Shown here one piece after another: positions 1 through 7,730 of a stretch of DNA of 19,239 nt. The translations under genes were made by a program, and so were the position numbers. The notes under the pieces were generated by a model. That model had not been told where the DNA came from. It made no database searches and was given only the letters and a program-made list of their open reading frames with translations. Position 1 is the stretch's first letter. Each line of letters starts with the position of its first letter. The stretch lies in NCBI GenBank assembly GCA_003156795.1, contig PMHU01000282.1, positions 29,651 to 48,889 on the forward strand, given 5' to 3'. Source of the DNA: Acidimicrobiaceae bacterium (lineage in GTDB: Bacteria; Actinomycetota; Acidimicrobiia; Acidimicrobiales; Palsa-688).

Positions 1-1030
1 TCGAGCCAGCAAACACCGTGCCATTCGTCGGACGACGCGCCGTGTTGTCCCAAGCCGGCGTCAAGCCCGGAAATCGCGGGTAATCAGGCCTAGGCCGCTG
101 CGACATGCGGGCCGCCAAGTATTCGTAGGAATACACCCGCAGCTTCCCGTACGCGGGTTCTGTCAGTCCGAGCCTGCGGGCCCAGAACCACGGTCGGGAT
201 CGTCGCAAGGATCGACCCAACTCGACCCATGCCGGCGCGAACTCGACGGCCGCGTCAAATCCGAGCGACCGCGGATCGCCCGTCTCTGCACCTCCACTCT
301 CTACTCGGCACAGGAATGGTTCGCCGACGCCGGCGCGGGAAGCCTCTTGCCTCCAGATGTCGGTCGTTCGCCGCGGGTCGGGAAGCTCGCTCGCTCGGTA
401 GACCAGGAACACCGGCCGACCGTCGAGACGAACGTACCGCGGGTCGGCGAACACCTCGGCCAGCCAACGACCGTGGGCCACGTCGTCGGCGGGCGAGTAG
501 CTCTGTTCCATGAGCGTGACGCCCGTCTTGCCGTCCCAAGCGCGGGTCCACGCTTCATTGGCCCAGCAAAGGAGAAATGGGAACCCGGGCTCGCCGCTTC
601 GCCGCACTTCTTCGAAGGGGCGCTCCAAAAGACGACGACCCCCGAACCAGTAGTGGTACCAAACGAACCCACCGATCCCGTGGGCCTCGGCCAGATCGGC
701 TTGGTGCTGGCGCACCTCGGGTACCCGAAGGTCGTAGTAGCCGAGATCAGCCGGCAAGTGCGGCTGCTGGTGCCCCTTGAAACGGGGTCTGGCCAGCGCC
801 ACGCTCCTCCACTCGGTGAAGCCGTCGCCCCACCATCGGTCGTTCTCCGGGATCGGATGGAACTGCGGAAGGTAAAAGGCCAGGACGGTTGGAGAGGACG
901 CCAGGTCGTCGTCGAGTCGCTCGGCGCGACACGAGGCGGCTTCCACCCGGCCATCGTAGCCAGGCTCCACTCGATCGCAGTCGCGGCCCCCGGGGCCCCG
1001 GCAGGTCAAATCGGCCGGGGCGACGAACAC
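1..1030 (-). CDS. WbsX-family (GH99-like) glycan protein, C-terminus cut off by the window edge
   Basis: The reading frame has no stop from the window edge to beyond position 1147, and its core matches the WbsX family (glycosyltransferase WbsX, also called GH99-like domain) found in O-antigen and capsule clusters. Visible family motifs are FYLPQFHPIPEND, WWGDGFTEW, WYHYWFGGRRLL, RPFEEVRRSGEP, LLCWANEAWTRAW and, near the edge, WDNTARRP. It is a clear paralogue of the WbsX gene at 12407-13540. The start is unsure. GTG at 1030 has an AAGG just upstream. GTG at 970 begins at a VEP...DGRV stretch also seen near the start of the paralogue. ATG at 1147 is in frame, but codons there lose the strong GC3 bias. 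The catalytic role of WbsX proteins is poorly defined; either glycosyl transfer or endo-glycosidase activity has been proposed. The last part of the protein lies outside the window. Confidence 0.85.
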   Translation of the reverse strand, partial: MFVAPADLTCRGPGGRDCDRVEPGYDGRVEAASCRAERLDDDLASSPTVLAFYLPQFHPIPENDRWWGDGFTEWRSVALARPRFKGHQQPHLPADLGYYDLRVPEVRQHQADLAEAHGIGGFVWYHYWFGGRRLLERPFEEVRRSGEPGFPFLLCWANEAWTRAWDGKTGVTLMEQSYSPADDVAHGRWLAEVFADPRYVRLDGRPVFLVYRASELPDPRRTTDIWRQEASRAGVGEPFLCRVESGGAETGDPRSLGFDAAVEFAPAWVELGRSLRRSRPWFWARRLGLTEPAYGKLRVYSYEYLAARMSQRPRPDYPRFPGLTPAWDNTARRPTNGTVFAGS

Positions 1031-1275
1031 GTGCCTTAGGAGGCTTCGCGGATCATTAGTCGAGGCTGATACCCAGTTACGTAGCGGCTGCCCAGGCTGT
1101 GGACGTCGCGCGACGATTCGATTATCTTCGGCCCCGTGCGAATCCATCAGGTGGACACCCTGACGCACCGATCCATGGATGCCCGATGGCTTGTGAGGAC
1201 TTTGGTGGCCCGACCAACATGCTGATGGGCGGGGGGGTCGATGTCGCCTGACACACACGTCTTGGCCAACGAGCA
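1031..1275. other. Divergent intergenic region between WbsX gene and plus-strand glycosyltransferase
   Basis: This gap should hold the promoters for the two divergent genes. I see a perfect 10-bp palindrome, ATCCATGGAT, at 1171-1180 and a run of seven G around 1231, but no convincing -35/-10 pair on either strand. The WbsX frame stays open across it, so part of it may be coding if that gene starts at 1147. Confidence 0.4.
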
Positions 1276-2289
1276 GTGCCCCAGCGGAAGGCGCTACTGC
1301 GAGTGTTAGTTCAAGGCAAGCGGGAGACTCGGTCGCCTGCCGAACAGGTTTCAGGTCTGCCGCGCTCCCATGCCCGTGTGGTTGTAATCAACGTGGCCAC
1401 GGATCTGACCACGGCGCTCGCTATCGCGAGTGCCCGGCGCTACGTCGACGCCCCCGTGCTCCTGATCAACTGCGACCCCAGCGATACCTCCCGACGTCTC
1501 ATGGACCGCCTCGCGAGCCGCCTGCAGTTCGACATTGTCGAAGCCCCACGTCAGGCCCACGGCCGAATACTAGATTGGGTTTTTCGTAGCATTCCCAGTG
1601 ACATCGTGGTCCTTCTCGACTCCGACGCCGAGATACGAAGCGACAAGTTCGTGCGGCGGCGCCTCAAGCTCTTCAAGAATCGCCAAATCTTTGGGGCCGG
1701 TTTCACCCTGGTCGGACCGAGTTGGTTGCCCAAGCTGGACGCGGAATCAGGCGGGCTACTGATGGAGCAGATGTGGACACCATGTCTGTTCCTGCGACGC
1801 TCATACGTGGTCGAAGCGCTCGAGGCTGGTGTCTCGTTCTGCTACCAGGCGGTGTACAACGACATCAGGTGGAGCCCTACCGCGTCGCGCCTTTTGGCAA
1901 AGCGCTTTGACAACGAATGGGTCGAGTCGTCCCGCAGCCTTCAGCGGCTGCCGGCAGGGCTACGCAAACGCCTCCGCACGGCAACTTTTCCCCGGCTGCG
2001 ATGGGCTCGTCGGAGCTTTCGTGGCTTCCGTCCCAACTACGTCATATTCGATACTGGGGCTGCCATCTTCGAGTACTGCAGGTACCAACGGTATTGGGTC
2101 TTTGTCGGTAGTAATATCCGCCTGCTTGATGACGACGAGGTGTATCACTACGGGGGCGTGACCCGAGACGGGCTGGACACCGGACTTGTCAGGTCGAAAC
2201 GCAGGACCGATGCCATCCAACGTCACGCCCGGCTCCGATTACGGGCCGTTTACGGGATCGACTGGGACGAGCTGATTGCAGGCACGTAA
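1276..2289 (+). CDS. GT-A (family 2-like) glycosyltransferase
   Basis: This 337-residue soluble protein looks like a nucleotide-sugar-dependent GT-A transferase. A Rossmann-like opening (RVVVINVATDL, about residues 34-44, and APVLLINCD, 59-67) is followed by VVLLDSDAEI (111-120), whose DSD at 115-117 is the expected metal/UDP-sugar DxD motif. The C-terminal half is rich in aromatic and basic residues (EYCRYQRYWVFVGSN) and carries no membrane segment. It is the only plus-strand gene in the window. The start is GTG at 1276 with only a weak GAG upstream; GTG codons further in could also serve. Its G+C is low for the window (31 of 60 bases at 2041-2100). It converges on the minus-strand genes and ends 30 bp from a sulfotransferase remnant. 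Sugar donor and acceptor cannot be told from sequence. Confidence 0.8.
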   Translation: MPQRKALLRVLVQGKRETRSPAEQVSGLPRSHARVVVINVATDLTTALAIASARRYVDAPVLLINCDPSDTSRRLMDRLASRLQFDIVEAPRQAHGRILDWVFRSIPSDIVVLLDSDAEIRSDKFVRRRLKLFKNRQIFGAGFTLVGPSWLPKLDAESGGLLMEQMWTPCLFLRRSYVVEALEAGVSFCYQAVYNDIRWSPTASRLLAKRFDNEWVESSRSLQRLPAGLRKRLRTATFPRLRWARRSFRGFRPNYVIFDTGAAIFEYCRYQRYWVFVGSNIRLLDDDEVYHYGGVTRDGLDTGLVRSKRRTDAIQRHARLRLRAVYGIDWDELIAGT

Positions 2290-2319
2290 CGACCGCACGC
2301 CCTCATACCGGGGCGATCC

Positions 2320-2418
2320 TCAGGTCAGGCTTGGCCAGAGATCGAGGTCCAGCTCGGGCCATTCGGACTTGATCCGGTCGCGGTCGCGAGCGACCAAGGA
2401 GCGGTCGTCGCTATTCAT
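2320..2418 (-). pseudogene. Remnant of the 3' end of a second sulfotransferase gene
   Basis: The frame ending at TGA 2322-2320 encodes RIKSEWPELDLDLWPSLT, nearly the same as the C-terminus of the intact sulfotransferase at 3543-4418 (RIRSDWPELDIDLWPGLR): 13 of 18 residues are identical. About 51 of 62 bases match by hand alignment. Nothing sulfotransferase-like lies further upstream, because the glycosyltransferase stop codon sits at 2445-2443 in the same frame. An ATG at 2418 would give a 32-residue peptide, but I take this as a leftover rather than a gene. It implies that a second sulfotransferase gene, or a duplication of the first, once lay downstream of the glycosyltransferase and was deleted. 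Confidence 0.8.
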
Positions 2419-2442
2419 CACAACCACTCTTGACGCACTCGC

Positions 2443-3540
2443 TCAACTCAGACCTGGCGACAGGTCTAGAGGTCCAGCGACAGTCCAAGCCGACCACCAC
2501 CGATCGGCCTGCCGCTCATAGGTTTGGCTGGCGATAGCTTCGCGGCCGCGTACGGCTAACTGGCTTCGACAGTCTGGGCTGTCGATCAGGCGTCGCACCT
2601 GCTGCCGCCACTGCTTTCGATCCCCGGCCAGCAATCCCACGCCCAAGTCGTGGACGCGGCGGTTGTCGGGGCTAGGCGAGGCCACAACCGGCACACCCAC
2701 GGCAGCAAATTCGGACATCTTTAAGGCGGACTTAGATTCGTTAAAGACGCTATCCGCCAGCGGCACGATGCCGATAGCGGACCTGGCCAGCTCGGCTGCA
2801 TAGTCTGACAACGGGATACGGCCGCCCGTGTTCGTGCATGAGCCGACGCCCAAGGCCTCCGCAACTCCGATGCCGTTGCCGATCACGTGGATTCGCCACC
2901 CGGAGCCTTTGAGCGCCCTCTGCACCCCACCGTCGGTAGCTTCCAGGTCGCCCTGATGATTGGAAACGTTGCCGGACCAAACTACGGTGCGCTCCAGCGG
3001 GTAGAGGGGTTCGATCTCAAGATGGGACGCGGGGACGAGATTGGGCAGAACCACGACGTGACCAAAGCCGTACCTCTTCGCCAAGGCCGGAGTGGAGCAG
3101 GTGACGATGTCAGCGGCTTTGCACGCCGCATCTAGCCATTGCCAGTTTTTGTTCGGACTCAGTTGAGGATCGTAGTTGTGGAAGGCGTTGGACTGCGGGT
3201 GAAGCTGATCCAATCGGTCGTCGATGTCAACGACGACTCTCACACCCCGCTCGTGGAGGAGGTCGACGAGCATGCAATGCCAGCGCGCAGCCGGTCGCTG
3301 AAAAATCACCACGTCGGCATCAACCTCGTGTATGACGGTGGGTCTAGCGTCACGCGGGGGTGCTGCACCGGCCTCGGCCTCGGGCCATCCGTCCCAGTCA
3401 ATCGCGGGAGCACGCAGAACCGGATCGTCGACCAAGATGACATCGGCGCCCTGATCTTGCAGAGCCTTGGCGGGCGCACGCAAACGGTAGTACGCCGATG
3501 CACCAGCGTCCATCGGCCATACCAGCACACGGAGGCTCAT
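2443..3540 (-). CDS. GT-B (GT4-like) glycosyltransferase
   Basis: This 365-residue protein is a GT-B-fold glycosyltransferase. The N-terminal domain opens with MSLRVLVWPMDAGASAYYRL and contains DADVVIFQRP and VVVDIDDRLDQL, a pattern seen in GT4-like enzymes. The C-terminal domain has VVWSGNVSNHQGD, IGIVPLADSVFNESKSALK and MSEFAAVGVPVVASPS, which forms the nucleotide-sugar-binding end of the fold. ATG at 3540 is chosen because it follows the sulfotransferase stop by only two bases and begins directly at the first beta strand; an in-frame ATG at 3561 would overlap that gene. It is very probably co-transcribed with the sulfotransferase. Its C-terminus reads LDLSPGLS, vaguely like the sulfotransferase terminus, and is followed by the sulfotransferase remnant in the same frame. 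Donor sugar is unknown. Confidence 0.85.
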   Translation of the reverse strand: MSLRVLVWPMDAGASAYYRLRAPAKALQDQGADVILVDDPVLRAPAIDWDGWPEAEAGAAPPRDARPTVIHEVDADVVIFQRPAARWHCMLVDLLHERGVRVVVDIDDRLDQLHPQSNAFHNYDPQLSPNKNWQWLDAACKAADIVTCSTPALAKRYGFGHVVVLPNLVPASHLEIEPLYPLERTVVWSGNVSNHQGDLEATDGGVQRALKGSGWRIHVIGNGIGVAEALGVGSCTNTGGRIPLSDYAAELARSAIGIVPLADSVFNESKSALKMSEFAAVGVPVVASPSPDNRRVHDLGVGLLAGDRKQWRQQVRRLIDSPDCRSQLAVRGREAIASQTYERQADRWWSAWTVAGPLDLSPGLS

Positions 3541-3542
3541 CG

Positions 3543-4418
3543 TTAGCGAAGGCCTGGCCATAGATCGATGTCGAGCTCCGGCCAGTCGGACCTGATCCGC
3601 TCGCGGTCTGCGACGAACAACTCCCTGGCCAAGTCCTGGATGTCGCTAGCAACCGTCACGGCTGTGACTCGGGTCTCGTTCACGGGTCGTCGCAGATCTT
3701 TGGGCACGAAACCGGGATCCACACCGAGGAACTGAAAGGTGCGCGCCAACTCAGCTTCGGGCTCCTGCACGCATTTCTCGAACTGGAGGACGAGGACCTG
3801 GTCGCGAGGAAACCACCTCAGCACTCGGTCGAGTTGATCGACGTAGCAGCTGCGCTCAATCGCCAGCGCGATCACTCGCGGGCTCAGCCATCCATACTTC
3901 TCGACCGAGTGCCGCAGAGCCGAGTTCATTCGCGCCATCGGATCCCTCAGCAGCACCAGAAGACGCGCCTCGGGGGCCGACTGGTGCAGCCGGGAGGCGG
4001 TCCATGGATCAAGCATGTAGCGAGGCGTCCACTCTCCGATGAATTGGTGGCCCGATCGCGGAAAGAAGCTGTGGTATTCAGCGACGCGGCGTTCGTCGAA
4101 CTCTTGGTCGCAATAGTACTGAAAGAAGTGGAGCTCCTTACGAGCTGATTGTGCTGCGTCTGGGTGCGACGCTATAGCTTTGTGCCACCAGGTAGTGCCG
4201 GCCTTCTGCACCCCGATTCCGACGTAGGTGGGCGGCCCGACCTGCCAGCCGTCGGGGCACGGAGGCGGGTCGCCCGGTCCAAGCCTCCTGTCGCGCTGCT
4301 CCTCCGCCAAGAGCGCATGCCGCGGGTCCTCTCGATGATCTGCGGGCTTCGGGTGGTCCCGACTGAGCACCTTGCGCGCCAGTCGATGAATCGATTTTTG
4401 GTTGACAGAGGGTCGCAT
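3543..4418 (-). CDS. PAPS-dependent sulfotransferase
   Basis: This 291-residue protein should transfer sulfate from 3'-phosphoadenosine-5'-phosphosulfate to a sugar or other hydroxyl. The 5'-phosphosulfate loop is VQKAGTTWW at residues 70-78. KELHFF follows at 94-99, as in the heparan/bacterial glycan sulfotransferase group. The 3'-phosphate-binding motif RDPMARMNSALRH is at 158-170. About 60 polar residues precede the domain, with no signal peptide or membrane segment, so it is probably cytoplasmic. ATG at 4418 has an AGG five bases upstream. The downstream glycosyltransferase starts two bases after its stop, so the pair may act in sequence: add a sugar and sulfate the product. The same terminal coding sequence recurs as a remnant at 2320-2418. 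Sulfated cell-surface glycan is the likeliest product; a sulfated lipid or metabolite is possible. Confidence 0.9.
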   Translation of the reverse strand: MRPSVNQKSIHRLARKVLSRDHPKPADHREDPRHALLAEEQRDRRLGPGDPPPCPDGWQVGPPTYVGIGVQKAGTTWWHKAIASHPDAAQSARKELHFFQYYCDQEFDERRVAEYHSFFPRSGHQFIGEWTPRYMLDPWTASRLHQSAPEARLLVLLRDPMARMNSALRHSVEKYGWLSPRVIALAIERSCYVDQLDRVLRWFPRDQVLVLQFEKCVQEPEAELARTFQFLGVDPGFVPKDLRRPVNETRVTAVTVASDIQDLARELFVADRERIRSDWPELDIDLWPGLR

Positions 4419-4495
4419 TCAACCTGCCTTGGGCCCGTTCCAGCCGGGGCAGCGTAGCAGGCCCCGTCGGGACAAGAGCACCGACCACGCCCCTA

Positions 4496-5335
4496 CTACT
4501 GGCCGACGCTCTGGCTCAGGGCGTCAGCGATCGGTTCGAGGTCGGCGCGAGCGAACGGGGGTCGCATCACGACAACGATGTGCTGAGCCCCGGCTTCGGT
4601 AAAGGTAGCGGCGGTCTGCGCCAACTTCGAGGGTTCTCCGGCCGCTAGCTGCACCGAAACCTCGATGCTCGCCGGGTCTCGACCGATCTCGTGGCAACAG
4701 CGATGGAGTACTTCGAGCTTGCGCCGAAACAACTCGACGTCGCCGCCCGAGAGATTCCAGTGGTCTGCCCACCTAGCGGCGATTGGTATGGTCCGGCGCT
4801 CGCCCCCGCCTCCAATGACGATTGGGGGCCGTGGTCTTTGCAGCGGCTTGGGCTCGCACCTGGCGTCGTACAGCGCGTAGTGCTTCCCCACATAAGTCGT
4901 CGCAGGCTGCGTCAGGAGGCTGTCGATGACCTCGCACGCTTCGTTGAGCCGGTCGAAGCGTTCCGTCAGGGCTGGCATCGGCAAGCCGTAGGCATCGGCT
5001 TCAACTTGGTTCCAGCCGGCGCCCAGCCCGATTTCGAGTCGTCCCCCGGATACGACGTCCAAGGTAGCGGCCATCTTGGAAAGGACCGCTGGGTGCCGGT
5101 ATGTGTTACCGGTGACCATGACGCCGAGGCGCAGGCGCTTGGTCAAAGCGGCCAGTGCGGTCAGCGTCGTCCAGCCCTCCAAGCACGGGCCTTGGACCTC
5201 GCCTTGGATCGGATAGAAGTGGTCGAACAACCACCCGGCGGCGTAGACCGGGATGTCATCGGCCTCCAGCCACACGTCTCGAAGCGACGGCCAGTCCGTG
5301 AGCTGCGGCGGCGTCTTGAACGAGATCCTCGGCAT
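4496..5335 (-). CDS. LLM-class F420-dependent oxidoreductase
   Basis: This is a luciferase-like TIM-barrel oxidoreductase of the F420-dependent type. The N-terminus reads MPRISFKTPPQLTDW, followed by GWLFDHFYPI, LTKRLRLGVMVTGNTYRHP, GGRLEIGLGAGWNQVEA and the late PPIVIGGGGERRT segment that normally contacts the cofactor phosphate. At 279 residues it is near full family length. ATG at 5335 is preferred because homologous proteins typically begin at this strand. A TTG at 5428 would lie one base after the upstream stop and add 31 low-complexity charged residues, so it remains an alternative. The enzyme would move hydride between F420 and an unknown substrate. In a glycan cluster this could be a sugar or lipid-tail oxidation or reduction, which is inference. 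Confidence 0.88.
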   Translation of the reverse strand: MPRISFKTPPQLTDWPSLRDVWLEADDIPVYAAGWLFDHFYPIQGEVQGPCLEGWTTLTALAALTKRLRLGVMVTGNTYRHPAVLSKMAATLDVVSGGRLEIGLGAGWNQVEADAYGLPMPALTERFDRLNEACEVIDSLLTQPATTYVGKHYALYDARCEPKPLQRPRPPIVIGGGGERRTIPIAARWADHWNLSGGDVELFRRKLEVLHRCCHEIGRDPASIEVSVQLAAGEPSKLAQTAATFTEAGAQHIVVVMRPPFARADLEPIADALSQSVGQ

Positions 5336-5429
5336 CCCCGGTTTGGGGGACGGCGGAACCTTCGCGGCGGCTCCGTCGGCCCGGTCATCGTTTTCGTTTT
5401 CTTGTGGCTGCCCCCGCCTCAGCTTCAAG

Positions 5430-6452
5430 TCATGGGGTTTCGGTCAAGACGTTCTTAGACCGGGGACCGGACCCCGGCTCGGCCCTGAACGATGAGGCCT
5501 TCTGCCACGGAAATGGAGCCACGTCATCTCGCGGCTGCGGCGGTGCTCCGAAGATGGCGATCAAGGCCCGACGCGCCTCGGCGGTCGCGTTCGGGGGCGT
5601 GTGGTGCAGCATGTAGCTGTGATGGAGGGTCGCCCCGCCTGTATGCAGGGGGCAGGCGACGACGTCGACCAGCTCCGACTCGTCCGCCAACTCGAGGCCG
5701 CTCGAGTCATCGTGGCCACCCGGACGACGGTGGTCGAAGACACGGGAAGGAAGGTGGCTGCCCGGCACGAACTCCATCGTGCCGGCCTCCACCGGAGTCT
5801 CTTGGAGGGCGAGCCAGACGTTGACGTTGCGAAACAACAGATCGTGGCGGTGATAGGCTTGGTCCTGATGCCAGGGCGTATGGCTCGGTGACCGTCCCGG
5901 CTTCCTGAACGCGTGACCACCGAGGAACTCGGTGTCGCAGCTCAACAGCTGGCACGAAACCCTCCTGGCGTTGGCCATGAAGCCGGTCGCGAGGAGTTCC
6001 GGGGCCAGCCGGTATACCTGATGGACTTTGGGGTAACGGTGCTCCCCCTTCAGGTGGCTTTCCTGAGGGGTCTCCAAATACAGGCCGCGCGCTTCGCCGG
6101 CTCTCTCTTCGAACAGCCGGTCGTAGATCCGGCGGATCACGGCTATCTCGGCGTCCGACGACATTTGGGGTACGGCTAGGAACCCCTGGGATCGAAATGC
6201 GTCTACCTCGTCCGCCGACAATTGGACCTCTTGGACCGTCGACCTGGCGGCCAGCACCGTCTCGAGCTCGGCTTCACGCCCGACCCCGACGGCCGCCCGC
6301 CGAACGCTGTCGTCGTCATGGGTCAGGAGGAGCGGCTCCGGTTCGACGTCGGCTCGGGTCGAACTCCCGCCGGGCTGAGCGGATCCGCGGCCATTCTTGT
6401 TTGTCCGCCGAACCACCCGGACGAGGCCGCCGATCCCGCCCTTCTCACCCAT
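5430..6452 (-). CDS. Phytanoyl-CoA dioxygenase (PhyH) family Fe(II)/2-oxoglutarate enzyme
   Basis: This 340-residue protein belongs to the PhyH branch of the non-heme iron dioxygenases. The metal triad is visible as H195 and D197 in TPWHQDQAYH and a distal histidine in MLHHTPPN (283/284). An arginine about ten residues later (294/295) is placed to bind 2-oxoglutarate. The fold also shows NVWLALQETPVEAGTMEFVPGSH, typical of the family. About 75 residues of Arg/Gly-rich, probably disordered sequence precede the domain. ATG at 6452 is chosen because GGGGAG lies six bases upstream; an upstream in-frame start at 6509 lacks this. The gene would hydroxylate or otherwise oxidise a substrate; PhyH relatives act on lipids, amino acids and natural products. 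Its role beside the F420 oxidoreductase and sulfotransferase is inferred to be decoration of the cluster product. Confidence 0.9.
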   Translation of the reverse strand: MGEKGGIGGLVRVVRRTNKNGRGSAQPGGSSTRADVEPEPLLLTHDDDSVRRAAVGVGREAELETVLAARSTVQEVQLSADEVDAFRSQGFLAVPQMSSDAEIAVIRRIYDRLFEERAGEARGLYLETPQESHLKGEHRYPKVHQVYRLAPELLATGFMANARRVSCQLLSCDTEFLGGHAFRKPGRSPSHTPWHQDQAYHRHDLLFRNVNVWLALQETPVEAGTMEFVPGSHLPSRVFDHRRPGGHDDSSGLELADESELVDVVACPLHTGGATLHHSYMLHHTPPNATAEARRALIAIFGAPPQPRDDVAPFPWQKASSFRAEPGSGPRSKNVLTETP

Positions 6453-6466
6453 CTCTCGCTCCCCTG
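6453..6466 (-). promoter_or_regulatory. Ribosome-binding site of the PhyH-family gene
   Basis: On the minus strand GGGGAG lies six bases before ATG 6452. It is one of the clearest Shine-Dalgarno sites in the left half and decides this start over the longer frame opening at 6509. Confidence 0.7.
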
Positions 6467-6546
6467 TCTGCCTGGTTTGCAAGGAGCATAGCCAACCCGC
6501 CCATCTCAAAAAAGGCCCGCGGGTGCGAGCACTGACCCCGGTGCTG

Positions 6547-7662
6547 TCATCGTGGAGGCGGTTGCAGGGTGCGGGGGTCCCGGTCCTCGACGAGCCCCTC
6601 AGCCAGGGCGAGCATCTTCCGGATCATCATTTCTGGCGCCAGGTGCTCGTCCCAATACCGACGGGCGCCGTTCCCGAGATGCACTCGATACGCAGGATCG
6701 CCCATGAGGTCGCTCACGGCGCCGTCAATTTCGCCCGGTTCATTGACGAAATGGATGTGCTCCCCGTGACGCAGCGGCGCGGGCAAGGCCCGCTTGAGCG
6801 GCAGGGAGATGATCGCCTTTCCGAGGGCCAGGTACTCCCCGAGCTTCCAACCGTGGCAGCCATGGACCGCCGGAGTGTTGAATACCAGAGCCGAGCGGGC
6901 CGTGCGCTCCAAGTATTCACCCGAGGACAGCCGCCGGCTCAGGAGGAGCCGCGAGGGCAGGCCGTGCGAGCCGCCCCGCTCGTCGAATCCACCTTCGAAG
7001 CGAATGTCTCGGTTGCCCAGGCACGATTCGATGAAGTGGCGCCTGGCCTCGTTCAACTCCGACTCCGAGTCGGGCCACCACGTCGACGCGAAGAAGACAT
7101 AGTCGGGGTCCGTCGGGACGGGTGCGTACGCGGACAACGGAGGACGCCTCGCCTGACCGCGCCTGTCGCCGATGTAGCGGCGCCACGAGTGACGCGGAAG
7201 TCCCTCGCGCGCCGCCTTGGGCAGGTCGATCGAGGCGCCCAATAGCGCACGAGGCGGACTCCAAAGCCGTATTGCGAAGCTCGGTCCCAACGGCACGATC
7301 TTGCGGGCTGCCCGCGGAGGAAGGTCAGCGATGCCCTCAGGATCCAGGTTGACGACTCCGTACGCGTCGCACCACCTGAGCTCCCTCCCATTGATGCTGG
7401 CGACGTCATTGGCCTCGAAATAGAGACGCAACGGTGTGCGTCCTCCGACGATGATTACCATGGCGTCGCGAGGTCCGATCCAGCCCGTGAAGGGCCCGCC
7501 GTTTACTGCCAGCTTGCGTTCGGGGAATACCCGACGCAGGCCCTCGAGGTAGATGCCGTAGTACCGTGCCCAGAACACTGGATGCACCCAGATTCGGCGA
7601 TCATCGAAGCTCTTTGAGGGGGCACCCGGCACCAACAACTCCCGCGCTCGGCGAAGTGCCAT
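6547..7662 (-). CDS. GT-B-like glycosyltransferase
   Basis: This roughly 371-residue protein is probably a GT-B glycosyltransferase, though of a divergent kind. The C-terminal half carries DYVFFASTWWPDSES, SALVFNTPAVHGCHGWKLGEY, LALGKAIISLP and GEHIHFVNEPGEI. This order (invariant gly/glu loop, then gKAIISLP, then a phosphate-proximal GxHI) resembles exostosin-like and GT4 proteins that bind a nucleotide sugar. The N-terminal half is less familiar (IWVHPVFWARYYGIYLEGL, AVNGGPFTGWIGPRDA) and has no membrane segment. The start is uncertain: ATG at 7662 and TTG at 7680 are both in frame, and neither has a good ribosome-binding site. It lies between a GT-A transferase gene and the PhyH gene with 65-95 bp gaps. 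The sugar transferred is unknown. Confidence 0.72.
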   Translation of the reverse strand: MALRRARELLVPGAPSKSFDDRRIWVHPVFWARYYGIYLEGLRRVFPERKLAVNGGPFTGWIGPRDAMVIIVGGRTPLRLYFEANDVASINGRELRWCDAYGVVNLDPEGIADLPPRAARKIVPLGPSFAIRLWSPPRALLGASIDLPKAAREGLPRHSWRRYIGDRRGQARRPPLSAYAPVPTDPDYVFFASTWWPDSESELNEARRHFIESCLGNRDIRFEGGFDERGGSHGLPSRLLLSRRLSSGEYLERTARSALVFNTPAVHGCHGWKLGEYLALGKAIISLPLKRALPAPLRHGEHIHFVNEPGEIDGAVSDLMGDPAYRVHLGNGARRYWDEHLAPEMMIRKMLALAEGLVEDRDPRTLQPPPR

Positions 7663-7730
7663 CCTATGGCCGAGCAGCAACCGCGAAGATCGTCAACCGG
7701 GGCCGACCGCCGCTCCCACGTCGGATGGGC

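Noticed and set aside
301..954. A 217-codon minus-strand frame starting MAGWKPPRVAP
   Set aside because: It is out of frame with the WbsX motifs. The real frame, which runs off the window edge, contains FYLPQFHP and WANEAWTRAW.
1171..1180. Perfect palindrome ATCCATGGAT in the divergent gap, considered as an operator
   Set aside because: A single 10-bp palindrome without a second copy or promoter elements is weak evidence; it is mentioned only in the region description.
4419..4495. GC-rich short inverted repeat GGGGC/GCCCC between the F420 oxidoreductase and sulfotransferase genes, considered as a terminator
   Set aside because: The stem is only five base pairs with a ten-base loop and no T-tract, so it is not distinguishable from background in this composition.
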